Positions 19,269 through 28,330 are shown, numbered from the stretch's first letter. The stretch is 64,000 nt of DNA from Streptomyces clavifer (GCA_014651175.1 BMWJ01000004.1:248001-312000), one strand, 5' to 3'. Program-made: numbers and translations. The notes: a model not told the origin generated them from the letters alone.

Positions 19269-20963
19269 GTGGCGGAACGTAGCACGGCTGCTGTCGACGT
19301 GGCCGACAACAGCGGCGGCGAGCCGCTGGCCGCCAAGGCGGACAAGGCCACGACCGACGGCACGGCCCAAGCCCAGGACACCGAAGGGGCGGACCCCTGG
19401 GGTGCGGACGCCGGGCAGGACAGCCCGGCCGCCGTCCCGGCAGCGCCCGATCTCCACAGCGGCCACAAGCTCGCCGGGCGCTACCGCCTCGAGGAGTGCG
19501 TCACCCGTCTGGACGGATTCAGCAGCTGGCGGGCCGTCGACGAGAAGCTGCGCCGTGCGGTGGGGGTCCATCTGCTTCCCGCCGACCACCCGCGCGCCCG
19601 CTCGGTACTGGCCGCGGCCCGCTCCTCCGCCCTGCTCGGCGACCCGCGCTTCGTCCAGGTCCTGGACGCGGTGGAGGAGGGCGACCTCGTCTACGTGGTC
19701 CATGAGTGGCTTCCCGACGCCACCGAGCTCACTGCCCTGCTGGCCGCAGGACCGCTGGAAGCCCACGACGCCTACCAGCTCGTGAGCCAGATCTCCCAGG
19801 CCATGGCCGCCGCCCACCGGGAGGGCCTCGCACATCTGCGTCTCACCCCGGGAGCGGTGCTGCGCAGTTCGACCGGGCAGTACCGGATCCGCGGTCTGGC
19901 CGTCAACGCGGCGTTGCGCGGCATCACGTCCGACCATCCGCTGCGCACGGACACCGAGGCCGTCGGTGCCCTCCTCTACGCGGCGCTGACCCGGCGCTGG
20001 CCGTACGAGAGCGACGCCTACGGTCTCTCCGGGCTCCCGAAGGACCTGGGGCTGATCCCGCCGGACCAGGTACGGGCAGGGGTCCACCGGGGGCTGTCGG
20101 AACTGGCCATGCGCGCACTCGTCAATGACGGCGCCACGGCTTCGCGGCAGGAACAGCCGTGCACCACACCGGACGAGCTGGCCAAGGCCGTCGCGGCCAT
20201 GCCGCGCGTCCTGCCTCCGGAGCCGACGTTCACGGCTCCGCCCGAGTACCAGCGCACGACCTATCAGCAGGGCACCTACGGCCGCCCGACGGCTCGCCCC
20301 GCATCTGCGACGCAGCCGGTGATGGCCACGCCTCCGGCGCCTCTCCAGAGCCGCACCGGCAAGGCACTGAAGTGGGCCGTGTCCGCGCTGCTCATCGCCG
20401 CGCTGGGGCTCGGCAGCTGGCAGCTGGCGGAGACCGTCCTCGACAGGGACAAGGATTCCCGCGAACCCGTCACCACGCAGACCGACGAGAACGAGGACGA
20501 CAACAACGCCGTCGAGCCCAGCAAGCCGGTGACCATCGCCAGCGCCCGGGACTACGATCCGCTGGGCCCCGACGGCTCCGAGAAGCCCGCTTCGATAAAG
20601 AACGTGTTCGACGGGGACGCCGGCTCCTACTGGCCCACGTCGGGCTACTACAGCGCCGACTTCGGCAGGCTCAAGTCGGGCGTCGGAGTCGTCCTCGACC
20701 TCGGCAAGGTCCAGCAGGTGGGGAACGTCGACGTGTCCTTCATCGGCCGGACATCGGTCGAGCTGAGGACCTCGGACGGCCCTTCCGTACCGCAGATGCC
20801 CGACGGTTTCACCAAGGTCGCGCAGGGATCGGGCACAAAGGTGTCGCTCAAGCCCGACAAGCAGGTGAAGGCGCGGTACGTTCTGGTCTGGCTGACCGAG
20901 CTCCCGTTGAGTGACGACGGGAACTACAGAGGCAAGGTCTCGGACATCAAGATCACCAGCTGA
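19269..20963 (+). CDS. Membrane pseudokinase with extracellular beta-rich domain (MurJ partner)
   Basis: Protein of 564 aa from a GTG with GGGAGGCAGG upstream. Residues 65-310 follow a Ser/Thr kinase fold (AGRYRLEECV ... GLAHLRLTPGAVL) but lack catalytic residues. The ATP lysine position in VGVHLLP holds His101, the HRD/K-x-x-N loop reads HLRLTPGAV (189-197), and no DFG is visible. A membrane helix (368-388) leads to an outer domain (about 418-564) with a discoidin/carbohydrate-binding-like pattern. The equivalent domains are fused to MurJ in Mycobacterium, where the phosphorylated pseudokinase binds an FHA protein. A regulatory role in lipid II export is inferred. Confidence 0.85.
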   Translation: MAERSTAAVDVADNSGGEPLAAKADKATTDGTAQAQDTEGADPWGADAGQDSPAAVPAAPDLHSGHKLAGRYRLEECVTRLDGFSSWRAVDEKLRRAVGVHLLPADHPRARSVLAAARSSALLGDPRFVQVLDAVEEGDLVYVVHEWLPDATELTALLAAGPLEAHDAYQLVSQISQAMAAAHREGLAHLRLTPGAVLRSSTGQYRIRGLAVNAALRGITSDHPLRTDTEAVGALLYAALTRRWPYESDAYGLSGLPKDLGLIPPDQVRAGVHRGLSELAMRALVNDGATASRQEQPCTTPDELAKAVAAMPRVLPPEPTFTAPPEYQRTTYQQGTYGRPTARPASATQPVMATPPAPLQSRTGKALKWAVSALLIAALGLGSWQLAETVLDRDKDSREPVTTQTDENEDDNNAVEPSKPVTIASARDYDPLGPDGSEKPASIKNVFDGDAGSYWPTSGYYSADFGRLKSGVGVVLDLGKVQQVGNVDVSFIGRTSVELRTSDGPSVPQMPDGFTKVAQGSGTKVSLKPDKQVKARYVLVWLTELPLSDDGNYRGKVSDIKITS

Positions 20964-20988
20964 TGGCACCAGGGGAGGGGGCTCACCG

Positions 20989-21693
20989 TTGGACGACGCC
21001 AGATTCGCCGACACCACCGACCAGGATCTCCTGGCCCAGCACGTCGCAGGCGAGCCGGACGCGTTCGGTGAGCTCGTACGCCGGCACCGCGACCGCCTCT
21101 GGGCCGTGGCCCTCCGCACACTGGGCGACCGCGAAGAAGCGGCAGACGCCGTGCAGGACGCCCTGGTCTCCGCCTTTCGCGCCGCACACACCTTCCGTGG
21201 CCAGTCCGCGGTCACCACATGGCTGCACCGGATCACGGTCAACGCCTGCCTCGACCGCGCCCGCAAGGCCGCCTCGCGCAAAACCGCACCGGTCGACGAC
21301 GCGGAGCGGCTCGACCAGCTCCTGGAGCCGCACGAATCCGCAGAGGCTCCCGCCGAGCGGCAGGATCTGCACCGCGAACTCCTGGCGGCACTGGCCACCC
21401 TCCCCGCCGAGCAGCGGGCCGCGCTCGTCCTCGTGGACATGCAGGCCTACCCCGTCGCGGAGGCAGCTCGCGTCCTCGACGTCCCGACCGGCACGGTGAA
21501 GAGCCGCTGTGCACGGGGCCGAGCCAGGCTGCTGCCCCTGCTCTCTCATCTGCGCACCACCAGAGGCGACAGCGCGGACGGTGCCGTGGGAAGGAACCGG
21601 ACCCAGGGGGCATCCGTCCCACCAATATCAGGACCAAGGGATGCAGGGGAAAGCGATCCTGCTGCGGTGAAGGGTGGAGGAGGGCACGCATGA
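20989..21693 (+). CDS. sigM: ECF sigma factor, SigM type
   Basis: Protein of 234 aa from TTG 20989, with GGGGAGGGGG just upstream. Region 2 is [48 protein letters not shown] and the region 4 helix-turn-helix is [36 protein letters not shown]. It recruits RNA polymerase to stress promoters. Its stop overlaps the anti-sigma start, giving translational coupling. The murJ-pseudokinase-sigM-antisigma-trxBA order mirrors the mycobacterial sigM locus. An ATG 78 bp earlier in frame would overlap the pseudokinase gene and is less likely. Confidence 0.92.
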   Translation: MDDARFADTTDQDLLAQHVAGEPDAFGELVRRHRDRLWAVALRTLGDREEAADAVQDALVSAFRAAHTFRGQSAVTTWLHRITVNACLDRARKAASRKTAPVDDAERLDQLLEPHESAEAPAERQDLHRELLAALATLPAEQRAALVLVDMQAYPVAEAARVLDVPTGTVKSRCARGRARLLPLLSHLRTTRGDSADGAVGRNRTQGASVPPISGPRDAGESDPAAVKGGGGHA

Positions 21694-22613
21694 CATCCAC
21701 AGCCGACACGGCTCAGCATCCTGACGTCTCGGAGATCGCGGACCTCACCGAAGACCTCCTCCCTCTCGCACGGGCGGCTGAACTCCGCCACCACATCGCC
21801 ATGTGCGCGCAGTGCGCCGACGTGTACTCCTCGCTGGAAGAAGTCCGCTCACTGCTCGGAGCCCTCGGTGCGCACGAGCAGATGCCGGAGAACGTCGCCC
21901 GGCGGATCGATGCCGCGCTGGTGGCCGAATCAGTCCCTGATCCCGAGACACGGGCCACCCCAGAGTCAGTTTCACGTGAAACACACGGCCAGCCGCTGGA
22001 GAGCCCTGCCCCAGCCCGTCCGGCCGGCCGCCCCCGAGGCGCAACCGGACCCGGTCGGCGCCCGGCACGACGCCGGCGCCGCACCGCGATCCTGGGCACA
22101 GCCCTCGGCGCGGCAGTCGTCGGTATGAGCGTCTTCCTGCTGCAGGCGATCCAGACTTCACAGGACTCGGCAAGCAGCGCGTCCGACCACCGCGCAAGTG
22201 CCGCCAAGAGCAGCGAGGGAAGCTTCTCGGAGGACTCGCTCGAAGGCCAGGTCCATACGCTTCTGAGTGAGGCGGCAGCCCTGGAGTCACCCGGCGCCGA
22301 CGTGACGACACCGTCCATGGACACCAAGTCGTCTCCGCAGAACACGTCTCCCGACGCTGCCTCCCCCCGCTCTCCCCTGCGCACTCCTGTCGTGGACGTT
22401 CCCCCGTGCGTCCAGGAAGGCACCGGACGGAACTCCCCGGCCCTGGCTGTGGAGGAAGGCGACTACCACGGCACGGCTGCTTTTCTTGTCGTCATGCCCC
22501 ACGCGACCGACTCGAGCCGCGTCCAGGCTTATGTGGTCGACGCCGCATGTGTGGAGACCACGCCCGTGGCAAAGGGCCGGCTGCTGCTCAGCCAGTCCTA
22601 CGCTCGCCCCTGA
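21690..22613 (+). CDS. Anti-sigma factor with ZAS motif, membrane-anchored
   Basis: Protein of 307 aa. The N-terminal cytoplasmic zinc anti-sigma domain contains H35-x3-C39-x2-C42 (HHIAMCAQC). A disordered basic linker follows, then a membrane helix at about 132-152 and an extracytoplasmic domain of about 150 residues that includes a Cys pair (VPPCVQEG and DAACVETT). It presumably sequesters SigM; the outer domain could sense envelope or redox state. Its ATG overlaps the sigM stop (ATGA). A perfect parS site lies inside the coding sequence and encodes residues V94-T98 (VSRET). Confidence 0.9.
   Translation: MTSTADTAQHPDVSEIADLTEDLLPLARAAELRHHIAMCAQCADVYSSLEEVRSLLGALGAHEQMPENVARRIDAALVAESVPDPETRATPESVSRETHGQPLESPAPARPAGRPRGATGPGRRPARRRRRTAILGTALGAAVVGMSVFLLQAIQTSQDSASSASDHRASAAKSSEGSFSEDSLEGQVHTLLSEAAALESPGADVTTPSMDTKSSPQNTSPDAASPRSPLRTPVVDVPPCVQEGTGRNSPALAVEEGDYHGTAAFLVVMPHATDSSRVQAYVVDAACVETTPVAKGRLLLSQSYARP
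21969..21982. promoter_or_regulatory. parS: parS centromere site 5 (inside a coding region)
   Basis: Perfect 14-bp parS palindrome embedded in the anti-sigma gene, in frame as Val-Ser-Arg-Glu-Thr in the disordered linker. Confidence 0.93.
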
Positions 22614-22643
22614 GGCACCTGCCGGGATCCGCTGCGCCACTTC

Positions 22644-22670
22644 GGGAATGCACGCCCCGTAGGATCCGTT
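22644..22670 (+). promoter_or_regulatory. SigR-type promoter of trxBA
   Basis: GGGAAT (22644-22649), exactly 18 bp, then GTT (22668-22670). This matches the published thiol-stress sigma-R consensus GGGAAT-N18-GTT. It lies about 70 bp upstream of the trxB GTG; trxBA is a known SigR target in S. coelicolor. Confidence 0.88.
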
Positions 22671-22739
22671 GGGTGGGGTGAGAGTCGTGGAACCGACCCC
22701 AGTAGGCAGTAGGCAGTCTGCAGAGACGAGGAAGAACCC

Positions 22740-23711
22740 GTGAGCGACGTCCGTAATGTGATCATCATCGGCTCCGGGCCGGCGGGTTACACCGCCGCCC
22801 TGTACACCGCTCGCGCGTCGCTGAAGCCGTTGGTGTTCGAGGGCGCCGTCACCGCAGGCGGTGCACTGATGAACACCACCGACGTGGAGAACTTCCCGGG
22901 CTTCCAGGACGGAATCATGGGCCCCGAGCTCATGGACAACATGCGCGCCCAGGCCGAGCGCTTCGGTGCCGAGCTCATCCCCGACGACGTCATCTCCGTC
23001 GACCTCACCGGTGACATCAAGACCGTCACGGACACTGCGGGCACCGTGCACCATGCCAAGGCCGTCATCGTCACCACGGGTTCACAGCACCGCAAGCTCG
23101 GCCTGCCCAACGAGGACGCACTCTCCGGACGCGGCGTCTCCTGGTGTGCCACCTGCGACGGGTTCTTCTTCAAGGACCAGGACATCGCCGTCATCGGTGG
23201 CGGAGACACGGCCATGGAGGAGGCGACCTTCCTCTCCCGTTTCGCCAAGTCCGTCACGATCGTCCACCGTCGTGACTCCCTGCGCGCGTCCAAGGCCATG
23301 CAGGACCGAGCCTTCGCCGACCCGAAGATCAAGTTCGCCTGGGACAGCGAGGTTGCCGCGATCCACGGCGATCAGAAGCTTGCCAGCCTGACGCTGCGCA
23401 ACACCAAGAACGGTGAGACGTCCGAGCTCGCGGCGACCGGCCTGTTCATCGCTGTCGGTCACGACCCCCGCACCGAGCTCTTCAAGGGCCAGCTCGACCT
23501 CGACGACGAGGGCTACCTCAAGGTCGAAGCCCCCTCGACCCGAACCAACCTGAAGGGTGTCTTCGGCGCCGGCGACGTCGTCGACCACACCTACCGACAG
23601 GCCATCACCGCTGCCGGGACCGGCTGTTCCGCAGCCCTCGACGCCGAGCGCTTCCTGGCAGCGCTCTCGGACGAGAAGCTCGCCGAGCCGGAGAAGACCC
23701 CCGCGGTCTGA
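22740..23711 (+). CDS. trxB: Thioredoxin reductase
   Basis: Protein of 323 aa. It has the FAD-binding [10 protein letters not shown] (11-20), the redox-active pair Cys136-Ala-Thr-Cys139 in SWCATCDG, the NADPH-binding [10 protein letters not shown] and the C-terminal FAD motif [10 protein letters not shown]. It is full length for the low-molecular-weight class. It reduces thioredoxin with NADPH. The GTG start follows GACGAGGAAG. It is controlled by a SigR-type promoter and is followed 42 bp later by trxA. Confidence 0.97.
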   Translation: MSDVRNVIIIGSGPAGYTAALYTARASLKPLVFEGAVTAGGALMNTTDVENFPGFQDGIMGPELMDNMRAQAERFGAELIPDDVISVDLTGDIKTVTDTAGTVHHAKAVIVTTGSQHRKLGLPNEDALSGRGVSWCATCDGFFFKDQDIAVIGGGDTAMEEATFLSRFAKSVTIVHRRDSLRASKAMQDRAFADPKIKFAWDSEVAAIHGDQKLASLTLRNTKNGETSELAATGLFIAVGHDPRTELFKGQLDLDDEGYLKVEAPSTRTNLKGVFGAGDVVDHTYRQAITAAGTGCSAALDAERFLAALSDEKLAEPEKTPAV

Positions 23712-23753
23712 CGCTCCCCTCACCCCACACCCCGCGAAGTTAAGGAGGTCGCC

Positions 23754-24086
23754 GTGGCCGGCGCCCTGAAGAACGTGACCGACGACTCCTTCGACGAGGA
23801 CGTCCTGAAGAACGAGAAGCCCGTACTCGTGGACTTCTGGGCTGCCTGGTGCGGCCCCTGCCGCCAGATCGCCCCCTCTCTGGAGGCCATCGCGGCCGAG
23901 CACGGCGACCAGATCGAGATCGTCAAGCTCAACATCGACGAGAACCCGGCCACCGCGGCAAAGTACGGCGTGATGTCCATCCCCACGCTCAACGTGTACC
24001 AGGGCGGCGAGGTCGCCAAGACCATCGTCGGCGCCAAGCCGAAGGCCGCGATCCTGCGCGACCTCGAGGCCTTCATCAGCGAGTAG
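23754..24086 (+). CDS. trxA: Thioredoxin
   Basis: Protein of 110 aa from a GTG with TAAGGAGGTC upstream. The active site WCGPC has Cys33 and Cys36, followed by the cis-Pro segment MSIPTLNVYQGGE. It is a general protein disulfide reductant recycled by the upstream trxB product. A parS site and a hairpin terminator follow directly. Confidence 0.97.
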   Translation: MAGALKNVTDDSFDEDVLKNEKPVLVDFWAAWCGPCRQIAPSLEAIAAEHGDQIEIVKLNIDENPATAAKYGVMSIPTLNVYQGGEVAKTIVGAKPKAAILRDLEAFISE

Positions 24087-24102
24087 TGCAGCGGCACACA
24101 AT

Positions 24103-24116
24103 GTTTCACGTGAAAC
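24103..24116. promoter_or_regulatory. parS: parS centromere site 6
   Basis: Perfect 14-bp parS palindrome 17 bp after the trxA stop; its last two bases are shared with the trxA terminator. Confidence 0.93.
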
Positions 24117-24141
24117 GGGCTCGCCCTTCGGGCGGGCCCGT
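24115..24141 (+). terminator. Terminator of trxBA
   Basis: 12-bp GC-rich stem with one G-T-type mismatch (24115-24126 and 24130-24141), with TTCTCCGTTTT after it. It follows trxA closely. Confidence 0.7.
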
Positions 24142-24195
24142 TCTCCGTTTTACACAGAACCCGTACAGCATCTGGCAGCAGGACCACCGACAGCC

Positions 24196-24813
24196 TCAGA
24201 GCGGCCGCAGCGCAGGCTCTTTCTGTACGGCGCCCAGCAGTCTGTCCAGTGCCAGCTCGACGTCCTCCTTCCAGGAGAGCGTCGTACGCAGCTCCAGCCT
24301 CAGCCGCGGGTACGTCGGATGGGGACGCACGGTCTTGAAGCCGACCGCGAGAAGATGATCTGCGGGCAGGACGCAGGCCGGCCCGTTCCAGCGGGCGTCA
24401 CCGAAGGCCTCGATCGCCTTGAAGCCCCGCCGCAACACATCCTTGGCCACCGTCTGCACCATCATGCGGCCGAGCCCCTGCCCCTGGAACTGCGGCAGGA
24501 TCAGTGCGGTCATCAGCTGTACGGCATCGGGGGAGACGGGACTCGTGGGAAAGGCCATGGCCCGGGGAACATACGCAGGCGGCGCATAGAGCGCGAAGCC
24601 GGCCGCGACATCATCCACATAGACGACCCGCCCGCAGGAACCCCACTCCAGCAGCACCGCGGAGATCCAGGCTTCCTTCTCCGGCCCCGGTCTGCCTGCC
24701 TTTACCGCAGCTTCCCCGCTGACCGGATCAAGTTCCCAGAAGACGCACGAACGGCAACGCCCGGGGAGATCCGGAAGGTTGTCCAGTGTGAGCGGTACAA
24801 GCCGTCGCCCCAT
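24196..24813 (-). CDS. GNAT-family N-acetyltransferase
   Basis: Protein of 205 aa. The GNAT core includes VYVDDVAAGFALY (beta strands) and the acetyl-CoA loop LPQFQGQGLGRMMV. The N-terminal extension has a CRSCVFWELDP motif. The substrate is unknown. The position just upstream of parB is conserved: mycobacteria have the related Rv3916c there. It is codirectional with parAB, 306 bp away. The ATG start has GAGGAAT upstream. Confidence 0.85.
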   Translation of the reverse strand: MGRRLVPLTLDNLPDLPGRCRSCVFWELDPVSGEAAVKAGRPGPEKEAWISAVLLEWGSCGRVVYVDDVAAGFALYAPPAYVPRAMAFPTSPVSPDAVQLMTALILPQFQGQGLGRMMVQTVAKDVLRRGFKAIEAFGDARWNGPACVLPADHLLAVGFKTVRPHPTYPRLRLELRTTLSWKEDVELALDRLLGAVQKEPALRPL

Positions 24814-25119
24814 GAAGGCGATTCCTCGCTTCCTGCGCCCGCCGCATCACGTGCGGCTGCCAGCGCACTCCGTTCGCGGAACAGGCTGCCGACAAACCCC
24901 CCGACAGCGCCAAGCCCCAACCCGACTGTCACCAGGTGGCTGCGATTCACTGATCGCACGGCCCCCGCCTCCTCTGAGGTGGATCACGGTGGTGGATACG
25001 CCATACCAGAACGCATCGTATCCACCCGGACATGAAGCGGATACCGAGAGAGAGCAAAGGACGGGCTGTGTTCCGGCATCTCCCCGGTACAACAGCCCGC
25101 CCCCTGTTTCCCCGCAGGG
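24814..25119. other. Gap between the GNAT gene and parB
   Basis: 306 bp. It contains the likely parAB terminator (25062-25099). A weak minus-strand reading frame from 24959 with one hydrophobic stretch overlaps the GNAT gene and has no convincing ribosome-binding site, so I do not call it. The GNAT promoter presumably lies here. Confidence 0.4.
25062..25099 (-). terminator. Terminator of parAB
   Basis: Imperfect hairpin with outer arms CGGGCTGT/ACAGCCCG and inner pairing CCGG/CCGG, just after the parB stop. On the minus strand it is followed by a pyrimidine-rich TCCTTTGCTCTCTC. Confidence 0.6.
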
Positions 25120-26193
25120 TCAGCCTTCGTCGTCCTCGGCCCTGTCCTCAGCGGCGCTCTGCTCCAGTACGCGTCCCTCACCCGGCGCGAGGCTGCCGAG
25201 AATCCGGTCCAGATCCTCCATCGAAGCGAACTCGACGACGATCTTCCCCTTCTTCTGCCCGAGGTCGACCTTCACCCGCGTCTCGAAGCGATCGGAGAGC
25301 CTGGACGCGAGATCGGTAAGCCCTGACGCAACCCGCCCACCTGGGCGGGGCCCTCGCGGTTTCGCGGAACTCGTGGGCTCGGAGCCCAGTAGTTTCACGA
25401 TCTCTTCGGCCGCACGTACGGACAGCCCTTCGGCCACGATGCGGTGAGCCAGTCGGTCCTGCTCCGCGGAGTCATCCACCGACAGCAGGGCTCGCGCATG
25501 GCCGGCCGAGAGAACGCCCGCGGCGACCCTGAGCTGCACCGGCGGGGAAAGCCGCAGTAGACGCAGCGTGTTCGACACCTGGGGACGGGACCGCCCGATC
25601 CGGTCCGCCAACTGGTCATGCGTGCATTTGAAGTCCTTCAGCAACTGGTCGTACGCCGCAGCCTCCTCCAGTGGATTCAGCTGCGCCCGGTGCAGGTTCT
25701 CCAGGAGCGCGTCCAGAAGCAGCTTCTCGTCGTCGGTCGCCCGGACGATCGCCGGAATGCGGTCCAGCCCCGCCTCCCCGCACGCCCTCCAACGACGCTC
25801 ACCCATGATGAGCTCGTAGCGGTCGTCACCCACATCACGCACGATGACGGGCTGGAGGAGACCGACCTCCTTGATCGAGGTGACCAGCTCGGCCAGAGCT
25901 TCCTCGTCGAACACGTCACGAGGTTGCCGGGGGTTCGGTGTGATCGAATCCAGGGGAAGTTCGGCGAAATACGCACCGGCGGAATCGTTCGGCCCCGCCA
26001 CCGTCTCCGCGACCGGAGAACTCGGCTCCGGGACGATCGGGCCGGACGGAAGCCCTGTCACCTTCGCTGCGGCCACGCCCCGCTCGGCGGTCAGTACCGG
26101 GGACGCCCCGGGGGTGGCTACCTGCCTCTCCTGCGGAGCTGCGGGGATCAGTGCACCGAGCCCACGCCCCAGCCCTCTACGACGCTCGCTCAC
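25120..26193 (-). CDS. parB: Chromosome partitioning protein ParB
   Basis: Protein of 357 aa from a GTG that overlaps the parA stop (GTGA), with GGAGGG upstream. The N-terminal ParA-contact motif LGRGLGALI (8-16) is followed by a disordered linker. The CTP-binding ParB domain follows, including [16 protein letters not shown] (131-137) and [14 protein letters not shown] (165-178). A helix-turn-helix (about 192-213, [21 protein letters not shown]) precedes the C-terminal dimerisation region. It loads on parS sites, spreads as a CTP-dependent clamp and builds the segregation complex. Eight perfect targets lie in this window. Confidence 0.97.
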   Translation of the reverse strand: MSERRRGLGRGLGALIPAAPQERQVATPGASPVLTAERGVAAAKVTGLPSGPIVPEPSSPVAETVAGPNDSAGAYFAELPLDSITPNPRQPRDVFDEEALAELVTSIKEVGLLQPVIVRDVGDDRYELIMGERRWRACGEAGLDRIPAIVRATDDEKLLLDALLENLHRAQLNPLEEAAAYDQLLKDFKCTHDQLADRIGRSRPQVSNTLRLLRLSPPVQLRVAAGVLSAGHARALLSVDDSAEQDRLAHRIVAEGLSVRAAEEIVKLLGSEPTSSAKPRGPRPGGRVASGLTDLASRLSDRFETRVKVDLGQKKGKIVVEFASMEDLDRILGSLAPGEGRVLEQSAAEDRAEDDEG

Positions 26194-27266
26194 TGCATGC
26201 CCTCCGAAGTGTTCTGCCGGCTGTTCTGAAGGCCCGTGTGGGCCTGCTGCGCCTCGTAGTGCATCCCTACGCCCCGCAGTGCGATCTCCCGGGCTGCCTC
26301 GAGATAGGACAGGGATCCGCTGGAACCCGGATCGTAGGTCAACACGGTCTGCCCGTAACTCGGCGCCTCCGAAATGCGCACCGACCGGGGGATGCTCGTC
26401 CGCAGCACCTCCTTGGAGAAGTGACTGCGCACTTCCTCCGCCACCTGCGAGGCGAGCCTGGTCCTGCCGTCGTACATGGTGAGCAGGATCGTCGACACGT
26501 GGAGGTCGGGGTTGAGGTGCCCCCGGACGAGATCGACGTTGCGCAGCAGCTGTCCGAGGCCCTCCAGTGCGTAGTACTCGCACTGGATCGGAATGAGCAC
26601 CTCGGCGCCGGCCACCATCGCGTTGACCGTCAGCAGACCGAGCGACGGCGGACAGTCGATGAGGATGTAGTCCAGCGGCTGCTCATACGCCTGAATCGCC
26701 CGCTGCAGGCGGCTCTCCCGCGCTACCAGGGACACCAGCTCGATCTCCGCACCGGCGAGATCGATGGTGGCCGGGGCGCAGAAGAGGCCCTCGACGTCCG
26801 GGACGGGCTGGACCACTTCGGAGAGCGGCATGCTCTCCACCAGGACGTCGTAGATGGAGGGAACTTCGGCGTGATGGTCGATCCCCAGAGCCGTGGAGGC
26901 ATTGCCCTGCGGATCGAGGTCCACCACCAGGACACGCGCACCGTGCAGAGCGAGCGAAGCGGCAAGGTTGACCGTCGAGGTCGTCTTGCCCACACCGCCC
27001 TTCTGGTTGGCCACCACGATGACGCGTGTCCGGTCAGGTCGAGGCACCCCCTCGCCGGCGCGGCCTAGGGCCTCGACCGCCAGCTGGGCCGCACGACCGA
27101 TGGGTGTGTCGTCCATCGGGGGCGGTGTTTCACGTGAAACACCGTCCCCCACGGACTCGGTACGGGGACCGGGGACCGGATCGGTCATCGGTCCCGCGAT
27201 GTCGGCGTCGGACCGCAAGGATTCACTCTCCTCGACTTCAGGCTCGCAATGAACAGAGCCTGCCAT
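26190..27266 (-). CDS. parA: Chromosome partitioning ATPase ParA
   Basis: Walker-type ATPase with KGGVGKTT (residues 90-97 from this start), [21 protein letters not shown] and [14 protein letters not shown]. It forms filaments or gradients that move ParB-parS complexes, notably during sporulation septation. I place the start at ATG 27266 (358 aa, [15 protein letters not shown]). ATG 27188 (332 aa, MTDPVPGP) is possible, and the frame is open further up to 27503; none has a strong ribosome-binding site. A parS site is embedded in the N-terminal coding region (V43-T47, VSRET). The stop overlaps parB. Confidence 0.93.
   Translation of the reverse strand: MAGSVHCEPEVEESESLRSDADIAGPMTDPVPGPRTESVGDGVSRETPPPMDDTPIGRAAQLAVEALGRAGEGVPRPDRTRVIVVANQKGGVGKTTSTVNLAASLALHGARVLVVDLDPQGNASTALGIDHHAEVPSIYDVLVESMPLSEVVQPVPDVEGLFCAPATIDLAGAEIELVSLVARESRLQRAIQAYEQPLDYILIDCPPSLGLLTVNAMVAGAEVLIPIQCEYYALEGLGQLLRNVDLVRGHLNPDLHVSTILLTMYDGRTRLASQVAEEVRSHFSKEVLRTSIPRSVRISEAPSYGQTVLTYDPGSSGSLSYLEAAREIALRGVGMHYEAQQAHTGLQNSRQNTSEGMQ
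27127..27140. promoter_or_regulatory. parS: parS centromere site 7 (inside parA)
   Basis: Perfect 14-bp parS palindrome within the parA N-terminal extension, read on the minus strand as Val-Ser-Arg-Glu-Thr. Confidence 0.93.
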
Positions 27267-27549
27267 GCTTTTGGGGTCGCGAACCAGCGAGGTCGACTGT
27301 TCTGTGGACGAATCCACTTCTGTGGACAACGCGGCAACCCGTACGGGTTTACGGTCGCGCGGCGCGGCGGCCGCACGACCACGGTCGATGATTCCCTGCA
27401 GCAGAGAGCGACGTTTCACGTGAAACACGATGCCTGCGCAGTGCAGCGGCAGGCTCCCGACACTCCGCAGACGGCGCATATCGCCGCATTCTTGGAGCAT
27501 CACTGAGAAAAACCGAAGAAGAGTCGAACCAGGAGAAAAGCGCCTCGCC
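27267..27549. other. parAB upstream region
   Basis: 283 bp between rsmG (stop at 27550) and the chosen parA start. It contains one perfect parS (27413-27426) and two DnaA-box-like sequences on the minus strand. One is the perfect TGTGGACAA at 27321-27329; the other is TGTGGACGA (one mismatch) at 27303-27311. The parAB promoters should lie here, but I could not place them with confidence. Confidence 0.6.
27413..27426. promoter_or_regulatory. parS: parS centromere site 8 (parAB promoter region)
   Basis: Perfect 14-bp parS palindrome about 150 bp upstream of the chosen parA start; it is the site closest to oriC. Confidence 0.93.
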
Positions 27550-28266
27550 TCAGCGGCGTCGGCGCGTCCGGCTGACCCGCGCGGCCTTGGCCCTCTTTGC
27601 GGCGAACCTCACACCGCCCGGACTCTCGCCGACCACGACGCGTACCACCGTGGACGCCGGATCGACGAGGCCCTCACCTACGTGCAGCACCTCGGTCTCC
27701 ACCACGCCGAGCTTGCTCAGTGCGGCACGTGCCCCCTGGATCTCCTCCTCGGCGGTACCGCCCTTCAGGGCCAGCATCTCTCCGTACGGACGAAGCAGGG
27801 GCACCCCCCAGCCCGCAAGCCGGTCGAGCGGTGCCACGGCGCGAGCCGTCACCACGTGAACGGGCTGGAGCGTTCCGAGCACTTCCTCGGCCCGGCCGCG
27901 GACGACCGTCACATGGTCCAGGCCCAGCAGCTCGACCACTTCCTGGAGGAAGTTCGTCCGGCGCAACAGCGGCTCGAGCAGAGTGATCTTGAGATCGGGG
28001 CGTACCAACGCCAGAGGGATACCGGGAAGACCCGCCCCCGACCCCACGTCGCACACCGTGACGCCCTCGGGAACCACCTCGGAGAGCACCGCGCAGTTCA
28101 GCAGGTGGCGCTCCCACAGACGCGGCACCTCACGGGGGCCGATCAGCCCCCGCTTGACCCCGGCGTCCGCGAGCAGCTCCGCGTACCGGACAGCTTCTGG
28201 GAAGAACTCACCGAATACCGCCTGCGCCTCCTGGGGCGCCTGAGGGAGCTCTGCTGCCTCCGTCAC
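27550..28266 (-). CDS. rsmG: 16S rRNA (guanine-N7) methyltransferase RsmG
   Basis: Protein of 238 aa starting at GTG 28266 (VTEAAELPQAP), preceded by GGAAGGACGG. The SAM-binding motif is CDVGSGAGLPGIPLAL (from about residue 72); ERHLLNC and VTARAVAPLDRL are typical of GidB. It methylates the 16S rRNA guanosine whose loss gives low-level streptomycin resistance, and in S. coelicolor loss of rsmG also raises antibiotic production. An upstream GTG at 28290 without a ribosome-binding site is rejected. It sits between khpB and parA. Confidence 0.95.
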   Translation of the reverse strand: MTEAAELPQAPQEAQAVFGEFFPEAVRYAELLADAGVKRGLIGPREVPRLWERHLLNCAVLSEVVPEGVTVCDVGSGAGLPGIPLALVRPDLKITLLEPLLRRTNFLQEVVELLGLDHVTVVRGRAEEVLGTLQPVHVVTARAVAPLDRLAGWGVPLLRPYGEMLALKGGTAEEEIQGARAALSKLGVVETEVLHVGEGLVDPASTVVRVVVGESPGGVRFAAKRAKAARVSRTRRRR

Positions 28267-28330
28267 GGGGACCGTCCTTCCGTACCGCACTAGCGCACTG
28301 TGGGTGGCTGACTATCGGGCTGACAAAGAT

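Noticed and set aside
16766-19468. Minus-strand open frame of 900 codons
   Set aside because: It is a shadow of murJ and its neighbours, rich in His/Asp/Arg, with no start signal.
24702-24959. Minus-strand frame of 85 codons with a hydrophobic stretch
   Set aside because: It overlaps the GNAT gene by 112 bp and lacks a convincing ribosome-binding site or recognisable family.
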